DNA from: Lachnospiraceae bacterium
GTDB lineage: Bacteria; Bacillota; Clostridia; Lachnospirales; Lachnospiraceae
Length of the DNA stretch: 14,623 nucleotides
Direction of reading: 5' to 3'
NCBI GenBank assembly: GCA_021202715.1
Contig: JAJQCL010000009.1
Coordinates: 1 to 14,623, forward strand
This document shows, piece by piece, positions 7,787-14,623 of the stretch. The position numbers and the translations under genes are program-made. Every line of letters begins with the position of its first letter. The first letter of the stretch is position 1. The notes below the pieces were generated by a model. That model saw only the letters and a program-made list of their open reading frames with translations, made no database searches and was not told the origin of the DNA.

Positions 7787-9391
7787 TCACGATACCGGAG
7801 ACAGTGTCTCCTCCGAGGATGACTCTGATGTCTCTTCCTCTGTCTCCGTCTCCAGATCGAGAATTTCTCCGTTCCATACCTGTTGGATCAGCGTCTGCGC
7901 CTCTGCAACGGACTCCTCATCCTGCAGGATCACGTACAGCTGCCGGCTTCCCATACTGTATGTACTCTTCCGCGCGCTGGTTCCCGTGACGCTGAATGTC
8001 TCGATATTCCACGCGCTGTCATCCTCCAGACACATTTTCACCAACGTGGCAATATCATCGGTCGTCATATCGGTCGTGAAGGATCCCTCGATGCTCTCCA
8101 GTACAGAAGTATAACTGGTGAGTATGGCTGGAGAAGTCGCTTTTTCCACGATTGCTTCAATCATGGCCATCTGATTCCGTGCCCGCTGGTAATCCCCGTC
8201 CGTAAAGGAATGCCGCTCGCGGACAAAACCCAAAGCCATATCTCCATCGACCTCATTATACCCTACGACAAAATCGTAATTCCCGACTTCGCTGGTAAAC
8301 GCCTGCTCCGAGTAAACCGACACCCCGCCCAGGGCATCCACGATGTCGACAAACCCGGTAAAATTCACCCGCAGATAGTAATCGACACTGATATCATAGA
8401 GATTCTCCAGTGTTTCAATGGAGCAGTCAATGCCATAGATCCCCGCATGGGTCAGCTTATCCATGCAGTCACCTTCAAATGGCAGAGACACATAATAATC
8501 TCTCGGCGTCGTAAGCAGAAGGATCTGTCTCGTTGCAGGGTTCACGACCGCCAGGATATTTACATCACTGCGGCTTGTGACAGAAACGTCTCCCGCCTTG
8601 TCGATGCCGCTCAGATAAACAATAAACGGTTCCTCCTCCAGTTCGAAGTTCTCCCGGATATTGTCAGTATCCGTCTCAATCTCCACCGTCGTCGTATAGG
8701 TATAGGTGTTCAGAACCACCACGTCCTCCTCGAATGTCTCAAAGGAATCCGTGATCATCTCCTGATATGCCTCATTGTATACGATCGCCTCGCAGCCGCC
8801 GTCATAGAGCGCCTGCACCATATCGGCAATGCCATTGTATTCCTCCACCGTCAGGTCGTCATCCAACAGACTGCGAAGACTCTCGATCGTGGTGTCCGTA
8901 TTATCCCGGTCCAGAGAAGCCTGAATACCGACCACGCTTCCTGTCAGCTCCTCAAGGGAGCTGATGTTGCTGTCCGCCAATACGGCTACCAGCACCTCAT
9001 CCAGCTGCGTCGTTGTTGTCGCGGAAATACTCTGCAGCGTCTCATCGGTCTTCCGTGCATATACCGTTCCCATGGAAAGACAGAAAGTAAAGCAAACAGC
9101 AAAAACACCTGCAATCACATACGCTGCCCGGGAGCGCTGCAGGATCAGGCCGATCTCGATGCCCACCATGAGCAGCAGCACCAGAATAACCACGCCCAGG
9201 TAACGATCCGGCAGAAGACCCAGCTGATAAACTTCAACACACAAAACCACACTGACGGCGATCTGCAGAAGCAGCAAAAAGACGCACAGGAAAAAACCTA
9301 TGCCCCTCCGCTTTCGCATTCGTTCCCTGCTTCTTGTCCGTCTCCGGCTCCTGGTCTCGTTCCCGTTCTCGTCCCGGTTCTCCTTTTCCAC
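7787..9391 (-). CDS. LytR-CpsA-Psr (LCP) family wall glycopolymer ligase, upstream copy
   Basis: This 534-residue paralog has the same layout as its neighbour: a very basic cytoplasmic N-terminus (RSRRRTRSRERMRKRR), three membrane helices (about 31-52, 62-83, 91-111), a solute-binding-like region (about 118-250, with LEELTGSVVGIQ) and an LCP domain. Motifs are SRSD (273-276), PRD (296-298), DALGGV (352-357), RER (391-393) and GDYQR (399-403). A Ser/Glu/Thr-rich acidic tail follows residue 512 and is absent from the other copy. Translation starts at GTG 9391: AGGAGG (9399-9404) is 7 nt upstream. An out-of-frame ATG directly abuts that site but has no spacer. The LCP cores of the two copies are nearly identical by eye, pointing to tandem duplication, while the N-terminal and linker parts differ more. 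Confidence 0.92.
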   Translation of the reverse strand: MEKENRDENGNETRSRRRTRSRERMRKRRGIGFFLCVFLLLLQIAVSVVLCVEVYQLGLLPDRYLGVVILVLLLMVGIEIGLILQRSRAAYVIAGVFAVCFTFCLSMGTVYARKTDETLQSISATTTTQLDEVLVAVLADSNISSLEELTGSVVGIQASLDRDNTDTTIESLRSLLDDDLTVEEYNGIADMVQALYDGGCEAIVYNEAYQEMITDSFETFEEDVVVLNTYTYTTTVEIETDTDNIRENFELEEEPFIVYLSGIDKAGDVSVTSRSDVNILAVVNPATRQILLLTTPRDYYVSLPFEGDCMDKLTHAGIYGIDCSIETLENLYDISVDYYLRVNFTGFVDIVDALGGVSVYSEQAFTSEVGNYDFVVGYNEVDGDMALGFVRERHSFTDGDYQRARNQMAMIEAIVEKATSPAILTSYTSVLESIEGSFTTDMTTDDIATLVKMCLEDDSAWNIETFSVTGTSARKSTYSMGSRQLYVILQDEESVAEAQTLIQQVWNGEILDLETETEEETSESSSEETLSPVS

Positions 9392-9483
9392 ACTTCATCC
9401 TCCTGTGGTCTTCCTGGTTTGTGATGCGGCTTTCTCTCTGGCACATCCTGCTGATTCGTCCTGTCCGTTCAGAACCGTAAGAG

Positions 9484-9493
9484 ATTGTAGCAC
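9484..9493 (-). promoter_or_regulatory. Possible extended -10 promoter of the LCP operon
   Basis: On the minus strand, TGTGC precedes TACAAT (-10 at 9484-9489), an extended -10 arrangement. No good -35 lies 17-18 bp upstream. It would start transcription near 9477, giving a leader of about 85 nt before the GTG. No rho-independent terminator with a GC stem is visible between the preceding gene (ends at 9555) and this site, so readthrough from the sulfation operon is possible. Confidence 0.45.
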
Positions 9494-9554
9494 AAATCCG
9501 GCCATATGCCTAGAATGTTTTTTCTTATTTTTGTGAATAAATCATGATTCTGTC

Positions 9555-9860
9555 TCAAAGCATGGCTGCCAGCAGGCTGGGCGCATGATCCCAGATCTCC
9601 CGCTGCCCGTCGTACTGCTCCTGCAGCCAGTCAATGGCCCGCTCCCGCCCTTCCTCGGTAAAGGGAAATTCTGCCCGCAGCTTCTTTTCCTCGGAAGTCT
9701 TATCATAGCAAAAAGGCTCCGGCCATACACAGACATCGATGTGATATTCCGGTTTTTCTCCGGCCCGGACCATACGGTAGCGCATGCCGTGATGATCCCC
9801 TGTCTCCACGCCGCCGTAGGATAAAAAATTCAAAGAAAAGATCTGTTCTCTGTCCAGCAT
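9555..9860 (-). CDS. Conserved-looking small soluble protein, unknown function, last gene of the sulfation operon
   Basis: A 101-residue protein begins MLDREQIFSLNF, followed by GGVETGDHHGMRYRM, a WPEPFCYDKT segment and a Glu/Arg-rich C-terminal half with several Trp (AIDWLQEQYDG, EIWDHAP). It has no signal peptide, membrane helix or recognised catalytic motif. The ATG at 9860 has a strong GGAGGAGGG site about 5-10 nt upstream. It follows the TSUP transporter gene by 41 nt on the same strand without a terminator, so it probably shares that transcript. I do not recognise the family; the composition is that of a folded cytoplasmic protein and the frame is the only plausible one here. Confidence 0.7.
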   Translation of the reverse strand: MLDREQIFSLNFLSYGGVETGDHHGMRYRMVRAGEKPEYHIDVCVWPEPFCYDKTSEEKKLRAEFPFTEEGRERAIDWLQEQYDGQREIWDHAPSLLAAML

Positions 9861-9901
9861 ACTGCCCTCCTCCGTTTTTCGCTCTTCCGCCGTCCGGCCG
9901 G

Positions 9902-10678
9902 TCAGAGTCCCAGGATCATCTGACAGATCATGCAGACTCCCAGAGCAATCAATGTAATCCCCGTCGCCCGGTTGGTTTTCACCGCATCCATGTTATTGGC
10001 AAAATGAGAAGTGATCAGAGCCGCCAGCGTCGTAAAGAAGATGCACAGCAGCAGAGAGGGAATGTAATTCTGTACGTCTCCAAAGGCAAAATGCGACACA
10101 GAACCGGTCAGAGCTGTAAATGTCATGACAAAGACACTGGTTCCCACGGCCGTCTTCAATTCATATCCCAGAATCATCGTCAGGATGAACAGCATCATCA
10201 GACCGCCGCCTACGCCCATGAAACCGCAGTAAAAGCCGATGACTGCACCGCTGATCAGAGCCAGCAGCTTCTTCTTTTTATCGCTCCGCCGGATAAAAGA
10301 AGCATGATGCTCCGAAACCGGGCGGACGATGAAGCGAATTCCCATGAAAAGAGCGCCTGCCACCGAGACCCAGCTCATCTCCGTATCCGGCATATACTGG
10401 GAAAACCAGCTTCCCGCCACGGTCATGACCAGCACGGCGACCACCATATAGACCCCGTTTTTCAGGTCGACATTGTCATGTTTTCGATAGATCAATGCGG
10501 AAAACGCGGAAGCCAGCACATCGGAGGCCAGACCGATTCCCACAGACTCATACCACGGATATCCCATAAAGGCAATCAGCATAGGCGCGATCACCGTGGA
10601 AGCGGACAGACCTGCAAAGCCGGTCCCGATCCCGGCGGCGCTTCCCGCCAGAAGACATACCAGAAAATTCTTGATCAT
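9902..10678 (-). CDS. TSUP family (TauE/SafE-like) sulfur-anion or organic-anion transporter
   Basis: TSUP proteins are small membrane carriers linked in several systems to sulfite, sulfoacetate, sulfate/thiosulfate or other anion transport. This 258-residue protein has about seven to eight hydrophobic segments in two repeats. The family's Gly-rich signatures open each half: GIGTGFAGLSAS (16-27) and GFYCGFMGVGGG (148-159). Length is typical. The gene starts 24 nt after the sulfotransferase stop, and upstream genes activate sulfate, so a role in sulfate uptake or in exporting a sulfur by-product fits. Homology alone does not set direction or substrate. The ribosome binding site is modest (AGAAGG about 11 nt before the ATG), suggesting reliance on coupling within the operon. 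Confidence 0.85.
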   Translation of the reverse strand: MIKNFLVCLLAGSAAGIGTGFAGLSASTVIAPMLIAFMGYPWYESVGIGLASDVLASAFSALIYRKHDNVDLKNGVYMVVAVLVMTVAGSWFSQYMPDTEMSWVSVAGALFMGIRFIVRPVSEHHASFIRRSDKKKKLLALISGAVIGFYCGFMGVGGGLMMLFILTMILGYELKTAVGTSVFVMTFTALTGSVSHFAFGDVQNYIPSLLLCIFFTTLAALITSHFANNMDAVKTNRATGITLIALGVCMICQMILGL

Positions 10679-10702
10679 ACGGTCTTGTACCTTCTCCTCG
10701 TA

Positions 10703-11731
10703 TTACTCGCAGTTCCAGATCTCATGCAGGTTCCGGCCCGTCAGCCGTTCCGTCTCCTGTATGTCGGCATCAAAATACTGCATCAGATAAGCCCGGGTCT
10801 CCGGCAGCATCCGGCTCCGGTCGGGATCCGGTTCCAGGGCTTTACCGCGCGTCTTCCGATACAGGCGATAAAATTTCCGATACAGCTGCGGTGCCCAGTG
10901 AGACATGGCACAGAAATCATAAAGGAAATAATTCGCGCCCTTGAAGATCATAAATATTTTCGACCACAGCGGTGAAACCGGCCGGTCTTTTCCCTCATTT
11001 GATCTGATCCCATAGCGGATATCCGGCGACACCTGAATTCCCAGGAACTCATACAGCTCCCGGCAGGCCTTCTCCTCGTCCTGTACGAACTCCTCAAAGA
11101 CAATGAACTTCATATTTTCCGGATTAAAATATGCCAGATAGTCTGCGATGCAGGCCCCATATCGGCTCTGAGAGAGAGAAATATATTTTGTCCGGTTCCA
11201 CATCACCTTCGCCCGACGCCGCGGGTTATCCAGAACAGAGTGTACATAGTGATCAAAGCCCGCCGCATGTCCGTGTTTGCGGTCATAGCGAAGCACCGAC
11301 GCGGGGAAGAAACCACGCCCCATAAAATATTTATACGCCGAATAGCTGCGGTCTGCCGGATTACGCATCATGAAGATCATCTTTGTATCCGGCGACAGAT
11401 TGCGACCCAGTCGCTTTGCGCAATTGCGAAAGGTCAGCCCCGCATTCACCTCGCCGAGAAGCCGCGGGTCATCCCCGGAAACATGCCCGAAATAGCGCCT
11501 TTTATAGTAATGATGACCGCCCAGCAATGTACTGAGAATGGGGACGCGATAGAACATCGGCTCCTTTACATCCCGGCAGAGCGCCACCTGCGGGTGCTGT
11601 CTCAGTATCTCAAACAGTGTTGTTGTGCCGCATTTCTGGAATCCCATGCAGACAAAATCCGGATATCCCACCTTGATCCTCTCCCGTACGTTAATTCTCG
11701 TTTTCTTCCCTGTCCGCGCCAAACGCCGCAC
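10703..11731 (-). CDS. PAPS-dependent sulfotransferase, glycan-type motifs
   Basis: Sulfotransferases move the sulfuryl group from PAPS to a hydroxyl or amine. This 342-residue protein has the 5'-phosphosulfate loop GFQKCGTTTL (30-39) and the 3'-phosphate-binding motif RNPADRSYSAYKYF (123-136). KEPMFY (56-61) sits where heparan-type enzymes place a catalytic Glu in KExxFF, and VFEEF...YEFLGI (211-232) is typical of the fold. No signal peptide or membrane helix is evident, so it should be cytoplasmic. The start given is GTG 11731, 3 nt after the cysNC stop. A second GTG at 11671 has a better site (GGAGAGG, 6-nt spacer) and would remove a basic 20-residue leader. The acceptor is unknown; motifs favour a carbohydrate over a steroid or phenol. 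Confidence 0.9.
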   Translation of the reverse strand: MRRLARTGKKTRINVRERIKVGYPDFVCMGFQKCGTTTLFEILRQHPQVALCRDVKEPMFYRVPILSTLLGGHHYYKRRYFGHVSGDDPRLLGEVNAGLTFRNCAKRLGRNLSPDTKMIFMMRNPADRSYSAYKYFMGRGFFPASVLRYDRKHGHAAGFDHYVHSVLDNPRRRAKVMWNRTKYISLSQSRYGACIADYLAYFNPENMKFIVFEEFVQDEEKACRELYEFLGIQVSPDIRYGIRSNEGKDRPVSPLWSKIFMIFKGANYFLYDFCAMSHWAPQLYRKFYRLYRKTRGKALEPDPDRSRMLPETRAYLMQYFDADIQETERLTGRNLHEIWNCE

Positions 11732-11734
11732 GCT

Positions 11735-13621
11735 TTATGCCTCGATGCGTGCTTCGATGTACGCCAGGATCCGCTCGACACAGGCCTCCAGGTCCTCCTT
11801 CGAGGTATCCACCGTGATTTCCGCCCGTCTCGGTATCTCATAAGGACTGGAAATTCCGGTAAAGTTGGAGATTTCCCCGCTGCGCGCCTTCCGGTACAGT
11901 CCCTTTACATCGCGCCGTTCACATTCTTCCAGAGGCGTACTCACATAGACCTCCAGGAAGGCCTCTCCGATGATCTCCCGGGCGCTGTGGCGGTCTCTCT
12001 TATAAGGAGAGATGAAGGAGGTCAGGACGATCAATCCGGCATCGTTCATCAGCTTCGCCACTTCGGCGATACGGCGGATATTCTCCACCCGATCCGCCGG
12101 TTCGAAGCTCAGATCCTTGTTCAGCCCCAGCCGGATGTTGTCCCCGTCCAGCAGCATCGTGTGCTTCCCGCGGGACACCAGACGCTGCTCCAGCTCGTTA
12201 GCCAGGGTTGATTTGCCGGAACCGGAAAGCCCGGTAAACCAGATGGTCAGAGGCTTCTGATTCTTCTGCGCCGCACGCAGTTCACGGGTCACCGTCAGCT
12301 CCTGCCGCGTGATATTCTTATCCCGCCGCAGCATCTGGGACACTGTTCCGCAGGCGGACGTCATATTCGTAATCCGGTCAATCAGCAGGAATGTCCCCAG
12401 AGCCCGGTCACAGCAGTCCTCCCCTTCCCGCCGGAAACAGTCGAAGACCAGCGGTTCCGACACGGAAATATCGCAGAGAGCGATCTCATTTTTCTTCAGA
12501 TGATCCGCCGGAAGGCGGGAGCCGTCATTCACCGCGATCTTATGGCGGATCTTCAGCACCGTAGCCGGAATCAACCGGGTACCCAGCTTCAGCATGTAGC
12601 CCCGCCCCGCTGTCAGGGGCTCGTCATCCATCCAGAGCAGGGTCGCCGCGAAAAGACTTCCCGTCATCAGAGAAGAATCCCGCGTGATCACATCCCCCCG
12701 GGAAATATCAATCTCCCGGTCGAGGCAGACGGTCACCGCCTGTCCTTCTCCGGCTTCCTCCGCCGATCGGTCCGTGATATAGATGTCCCGCACCCCGGCG
12801 CTCTCCCCGCTCGGAAGCACCGTCACCGTATCGCCAACCCGCAGGGAACCGTAGGCAATCTGCCCCTGAAAGCCCCGGAAATCGGCGTTCGGTCGGCTGA
12901 CCCGCTGCACCGGCAGAGCAAATCCTCTCTCTGTGTCCTTTGGCGACACGTCGATCTGCTCCAGCGTGTCCAGCAGCGTACGCCCCACGTACCAGGGCAT
13001 GTTCGTCGATCTTTCCGTGAGATTATCTCCCTCGGTCGCGGATACAGGGATCACCGTCACAGAAAGAGGCGAGAACTCGGATACCAGACGCATCAGTTCC
13101 TTCCTCAGATCTCTGAACTGATATTCATCGTAATGGATCAGATCCATTTTGTTGACGGTAAAAATAAAATGCCGGATGCCCATCAGGGCACAGATCCTGG
13201 TATGACGCCGGGTCTGTACCAGAATTCCCTGCGTGGCGTCTGTCAGGATCACCGCCAGATCCGCGAAGGAGGCTCCCACTGCCATATTTCGCGTATATTC
13301 CTCATGACCGGGGGTATCCGCCACGATAAAGCTGCGCTTCGGTGTGGCGAAATAGCGATATGCCACATCGATCGTGATTCCCTGTTCCCGCTCGGCCATC
13401 AGTCCGTCCAGGAGAAGAGAGTAATCTATCTTGCCGTCACGGCTTCCCACCCTGCTGTCCAGCTCCAGAGCCCGCTCCTGATCCGCATAGAGAAGCTTCG
13501 CGTCATAGAGCATGTGCCCGATCAGTGTGGATTTCCCATCATCCACGCTTCCGCAGGTGATAAACTTCAGAAGGCCGTTTGCCTGTTCCTGCTGTATTTC
13601 CTTGTCGGCTTGTCTGTCCAT
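11735..13621 (-). CDS. cysNC: Bifunctional sulfate adenylyltransferase subunit 1 (GTPase) / APS kinase
   Basis: The 628-residue fusion carries out two steps: GTP hydrolysis that drives APS formation with CysD, then phosphorylation of APS to PAPS. The N-terminal GTPase shows GSVDDGKST (24-32), the switch region REQGITIDVAYRYF (78-91), DTPGH (102-106) and NKMD (157-160). Elongation-factor-like beta-barrel domains run from about 230 to 440. The APS kinase domain begins near 450 with P-loop GLSGSGKST (464-472), DGDNIR (492-497) and FISPYKRDR (536-544). Both active sites look intact. This is the NodQ/CysNC architecture. The ATG lies 3 nt after the cysD stop and its own ribosome binding site is weak, implying translational coupling. 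Confidence 0.95.
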   Translation of the reverse strand: MDRQADKEIQQEQANGLLKFITCGSVDDGKSTLIGHMLYDAKLLYADQERALELDSRVGSRDGKIDYSLLLDGLMAEREQGITIDVAYRYFATPKRSFIVADTPGHEEYTRNMAVGASFADLAVILTDATQGILVQTRRHTRICALMGIRHFIFTVNKMDLIHYDEYQFRDLRKELMRLVSEFSPLSVTVIPVSATEGDNLTERSTNMPWYVGRTLLDTLEQIDVSPKDTERGFALPVQRVSRPNADFRGFQGQIAYGSLRVGDTVTVLPSGESAGVRDIYITDRSAEEAGEGQAVTVCLDREIDISRGDVITRDSSLMTGSLFAATLLWMDDEPLTAGRGYMLKLGTRLIPATVLKIRHKIAVNDGSRLPADHLKKNEIALCDISVSEPLVFDCFRREGEDCCDRALGTFLLIDRITNMTSACGTVSQMLRRDKNITRQELTVTRELRAAQKNQKPLTIWFTGLSGSGKSTLANELEQRLVSRGKHTMLLDGDNIRLGLNKDLSFEPADRVENIRRIAEVAKLMNDAGLIVLTSFISPYKRDRHSAREIIGEAFLEVYVSTPLEECERRDVKGLYRKARSGEISNFTGISSPYEIPRRAEITVDTSKEDLEACVERILAYIEARIEA

Positions 13622-13624
13622 GAT

Positions 13625-14515
13625 CTAAAAGTACCCTTCTCTTTTTCTGCGCTCCATACTGCCCGCCGCCTCATGGTCGATGACACGGCTCGTTCTCTCG
13701 GATGAAACCGCTCCCAGCGTCTCTGCGACGATCTTCTCCAGGGTATCCGCCTCCGATTCCATCGCGCCAGTCAGCGGATAGCAGCCCAACGTACGGAAGC
13801 GCACCTTCTTCCACTGGATCTTCTCATCCGGCCGCAGCTTCATCCGATCATCGTCCACCATGATCAGATTCCCATCCCGCTCAACAACCGGCCGTTCCTT
13901 CGCAAAATACAGTGGAACGATCTCGATCTTCTCCTGCGCGATATACTGCCAGATGTCCTTCTCCGTCCAGTTGGAGAGCGGGAAGACCCGGATGCTTTCC
14001 CCCTTATGAATCGCCGTATTATAGAGATTCCACATTTCTGGGCGCTGTTTCTTCGGTTCCCAGGCCTGCGCCTGATTCCGGAAGGAAAAGACTCTCTCCT
14101 TAGCCCGGGACTTCTCCTCGTCGCGCCGTCCGCCGCCGAAGGCCGCTGTGAAGCCATACTCATTCAGAGCGTCTTTCAGAGCCTGCGTCTTCATGATATC
14201 CGTATACGCTGAGCCGTGATCAAAGGGATTGATGCCTCTCCTCACGCCGTCCATATTGGTGTAGACCAGCATCTCGATCCCCTTTTCACGGGCAATGCGG
14301 TCACGGAATTCGATCATCTCGTGGAATTTCCAGGTCGTATCGATATGCAGGAAGGGAAAAGGCGGTTTCTCCGGATAGAAGGCCTTCAGGGCCAGATGCA
14401 GCATCACTGAGCTGTCCTTGCCGATCGAATACAGCATCACCGGCTTCTCACACTCCGCGGCCACCTCGCGCATGATATAAATTGCTTCCGCTTCCAGTTC
14501 ATCCAAATGTGTCAT
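13625..14515 (-). CDS. cysD: Sulfate adenylyltransferase subunit 2 (PP-loop ATP sulfurylase)
   Basis: CysD forms APS and pyrophosphate from ATP and sulfate together with the GTPase CysN. This 296-residue protein has the PP-loop YSIGKDSSVMLHL (29-41), the family block FGGGRRDEEKSRAKER (about 125-140), PLSNWTEKDIWQYI and the C-terminal SMERRKREGYF. Length is typical. The ATG at 14515 has AAGGA about 9 nt upstream. It is the first gene of the operon, directly followed by cysNC and the sulfotransferase. No cysH, cysJ, cysI or transporter of the CysTWA type is in the window, which favours PAPS supply over sulfate assimilation. The closest analog in arrangement is rhizobial NodP. Confidence 0.95.
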   Translation of the reverse strand: MTHLDELEAEAIYIMREVAAECEKPVMLYSIGKDSSVMLHLALKAFYPEKPPFPFLHIDTTWKFHEMIEFRDRIAREKGIEMLVYTNMDGVRRGINPFDHGSAYTDIMKTQALKDALNEYGFTAAFGGGRRDEEKSRAKERVFSFRNQAQAWEPKKQRPEMWNLYNTAIHKGESIRVFPLSNWTEKDIWQYIAQEKIEIVPLYFAKERPVVERDGNLIMVDDDRMKLRPDEKIQWKKVRFRTLGCYPLTGAMESEADTLEKIVAETLGAVSSERTSRVIDHEAAGSMERRKREGYF

Positions 14516-14529
14516 AACTTTCGTCCTTC

Positions 14530-14564
14530 GTTATGATAAAATTCGACGCAAAATTGCGCATAAC
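14530..14564. repeat. Nested inverted repeats in the cysD leader
   Basis: GTTATG (14530-14535) is matched by CATAAC (14559-14564), and CGCAA-AA-TTGCG (14547-14558) lies just inside the right arm. The block ends about 15 nt before the cysD ATG and includes the area of its ribosome binding site at one edge. It could be an operator or a leader hairpin that affects translation. Confidence 0.45.
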
Positions 14565-14566
14565 AT

Positions 14567-14594
14567 CCTATAATGAACCCATAATTTCAGACAA
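14567..14594 (-). promoter_or_regulatory. Possible sigma-A promoter of the sulfation operon
   Basis: On the minus strand, TTGTCT (14589-14594), a 16-bp spacer and TATAGG (14567-14572) lie just upstream of the nested repeats. Each box matches consensus at four of six positions. An overlapping TATAAT on the plus strand (14569-14574) has no good -35. The window ends before the rest of the intergenic region. Confidence 0.35.
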
Positions 14595-14623
14595 AAAAAT
14601 CCTTGATTCTAAGTTGGATTTCC

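Noticed and set aside
6149..9424. Two long plus-strand frames (534 and 513 codons) opposite the LCP genes that resemble each other
   Set aside because: Their mutual similarity only mirrors the LCP paralogy. They contain no known motif and lack promoters and ribosome binding sites.
9234..9446. Minus-strand 70-codon frame at the LCP start, including an ATG directly after AGGAGG
   Set aside because: The in-frame sequence is unlike any protein, and the ATG has no spacer from the ribosome binding site. GTG 9391 with a 7-nt spacer leads into the real LCP frame.
9490..9554. Possible terminator after the 101-residue gene (TTATT / AATAA near an A/T-rich run)
   Set aside because: The stem is five A/T pairs without a GC core, and the T-run is on the wrong side for the minus strand.
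12500..13705. Plus-strand frame of 401 codons opposite cysNC
   Set aside because: It is a shadow of the CysNC coding frame, rich in Arg/His/Gln as expected for antisense translation, with no start signal.

Overview
The window looks like chromosome from an endospore-forming Gram-positive bacterium, most likely a Clostridia member of the Lachnospiraceae. The reasons are the start of a SpoIIAA-type sporulation gene at the left edge, strong AGGAGG-like ribosome binding sites, sigma-A type promoters, LytR-CpsA-Psr (LCP) wall ligases, a YitT protein, and the zinc-ribbon/TPR protein common in that group. No mobile element, CRISPR array, rRNA or tRNA was seen. The taxonomic placement is inference.

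Left third (1-4930). A truncated minus-strand spoIIAA gene (1-219) is separated by a minus-strand terminator (about 271-311) from a two-gene minus-strand operon: a 46-residue protein (1754-1894) and a membrane-anchored zinc-ribbon/TPR protein (346-1752). Divergent to this are plus-strand citC (citrate lyase ligase, no citrate lyase genes nearby) and glgA (glycogen synthase). Each has its own sigma-A promoter, and glgA's is full consensus with an extended -10. A strong bidirectional terminator at 4891-4930 closes glgA and faces the convergent yitT-like gene.

Middle (5031-9391). On the minus strand lie a YitT/DUF2179 membrane protein and two tandem paralogous LCP proteins. Both LCPs have three N-terminal membrane helices and a solute-binding-protein-like stretch ahead of the catalytic LCP domain.

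Right third (9555-14515). One tight minus-strand operon runs cysD, cysN-cysC fusion, sulfotransferase, TSUP-family (TauE/SafE-like) transporter and a small protein of unknown function. The first three genes are separated by 3 nt each. Together they make an activated-sulfate (PAPS) supply plus a PAPS-dependent sulfotransferase, the same logic as rhizobial nodP-nodQ-nodH. No sulfite-forming or sulfide-forming gene is present in the window, so the likely output is a sulfated product rather than cysteine. The sulfotransferase motifs look more like glycan sulfotransferases. The two LCP ligases follow immediately downstream without a clear terminator, which raises the testable idea of a sulfated cell-surface glycopolymer. 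This sulfation locus is the most interesting content of the window.
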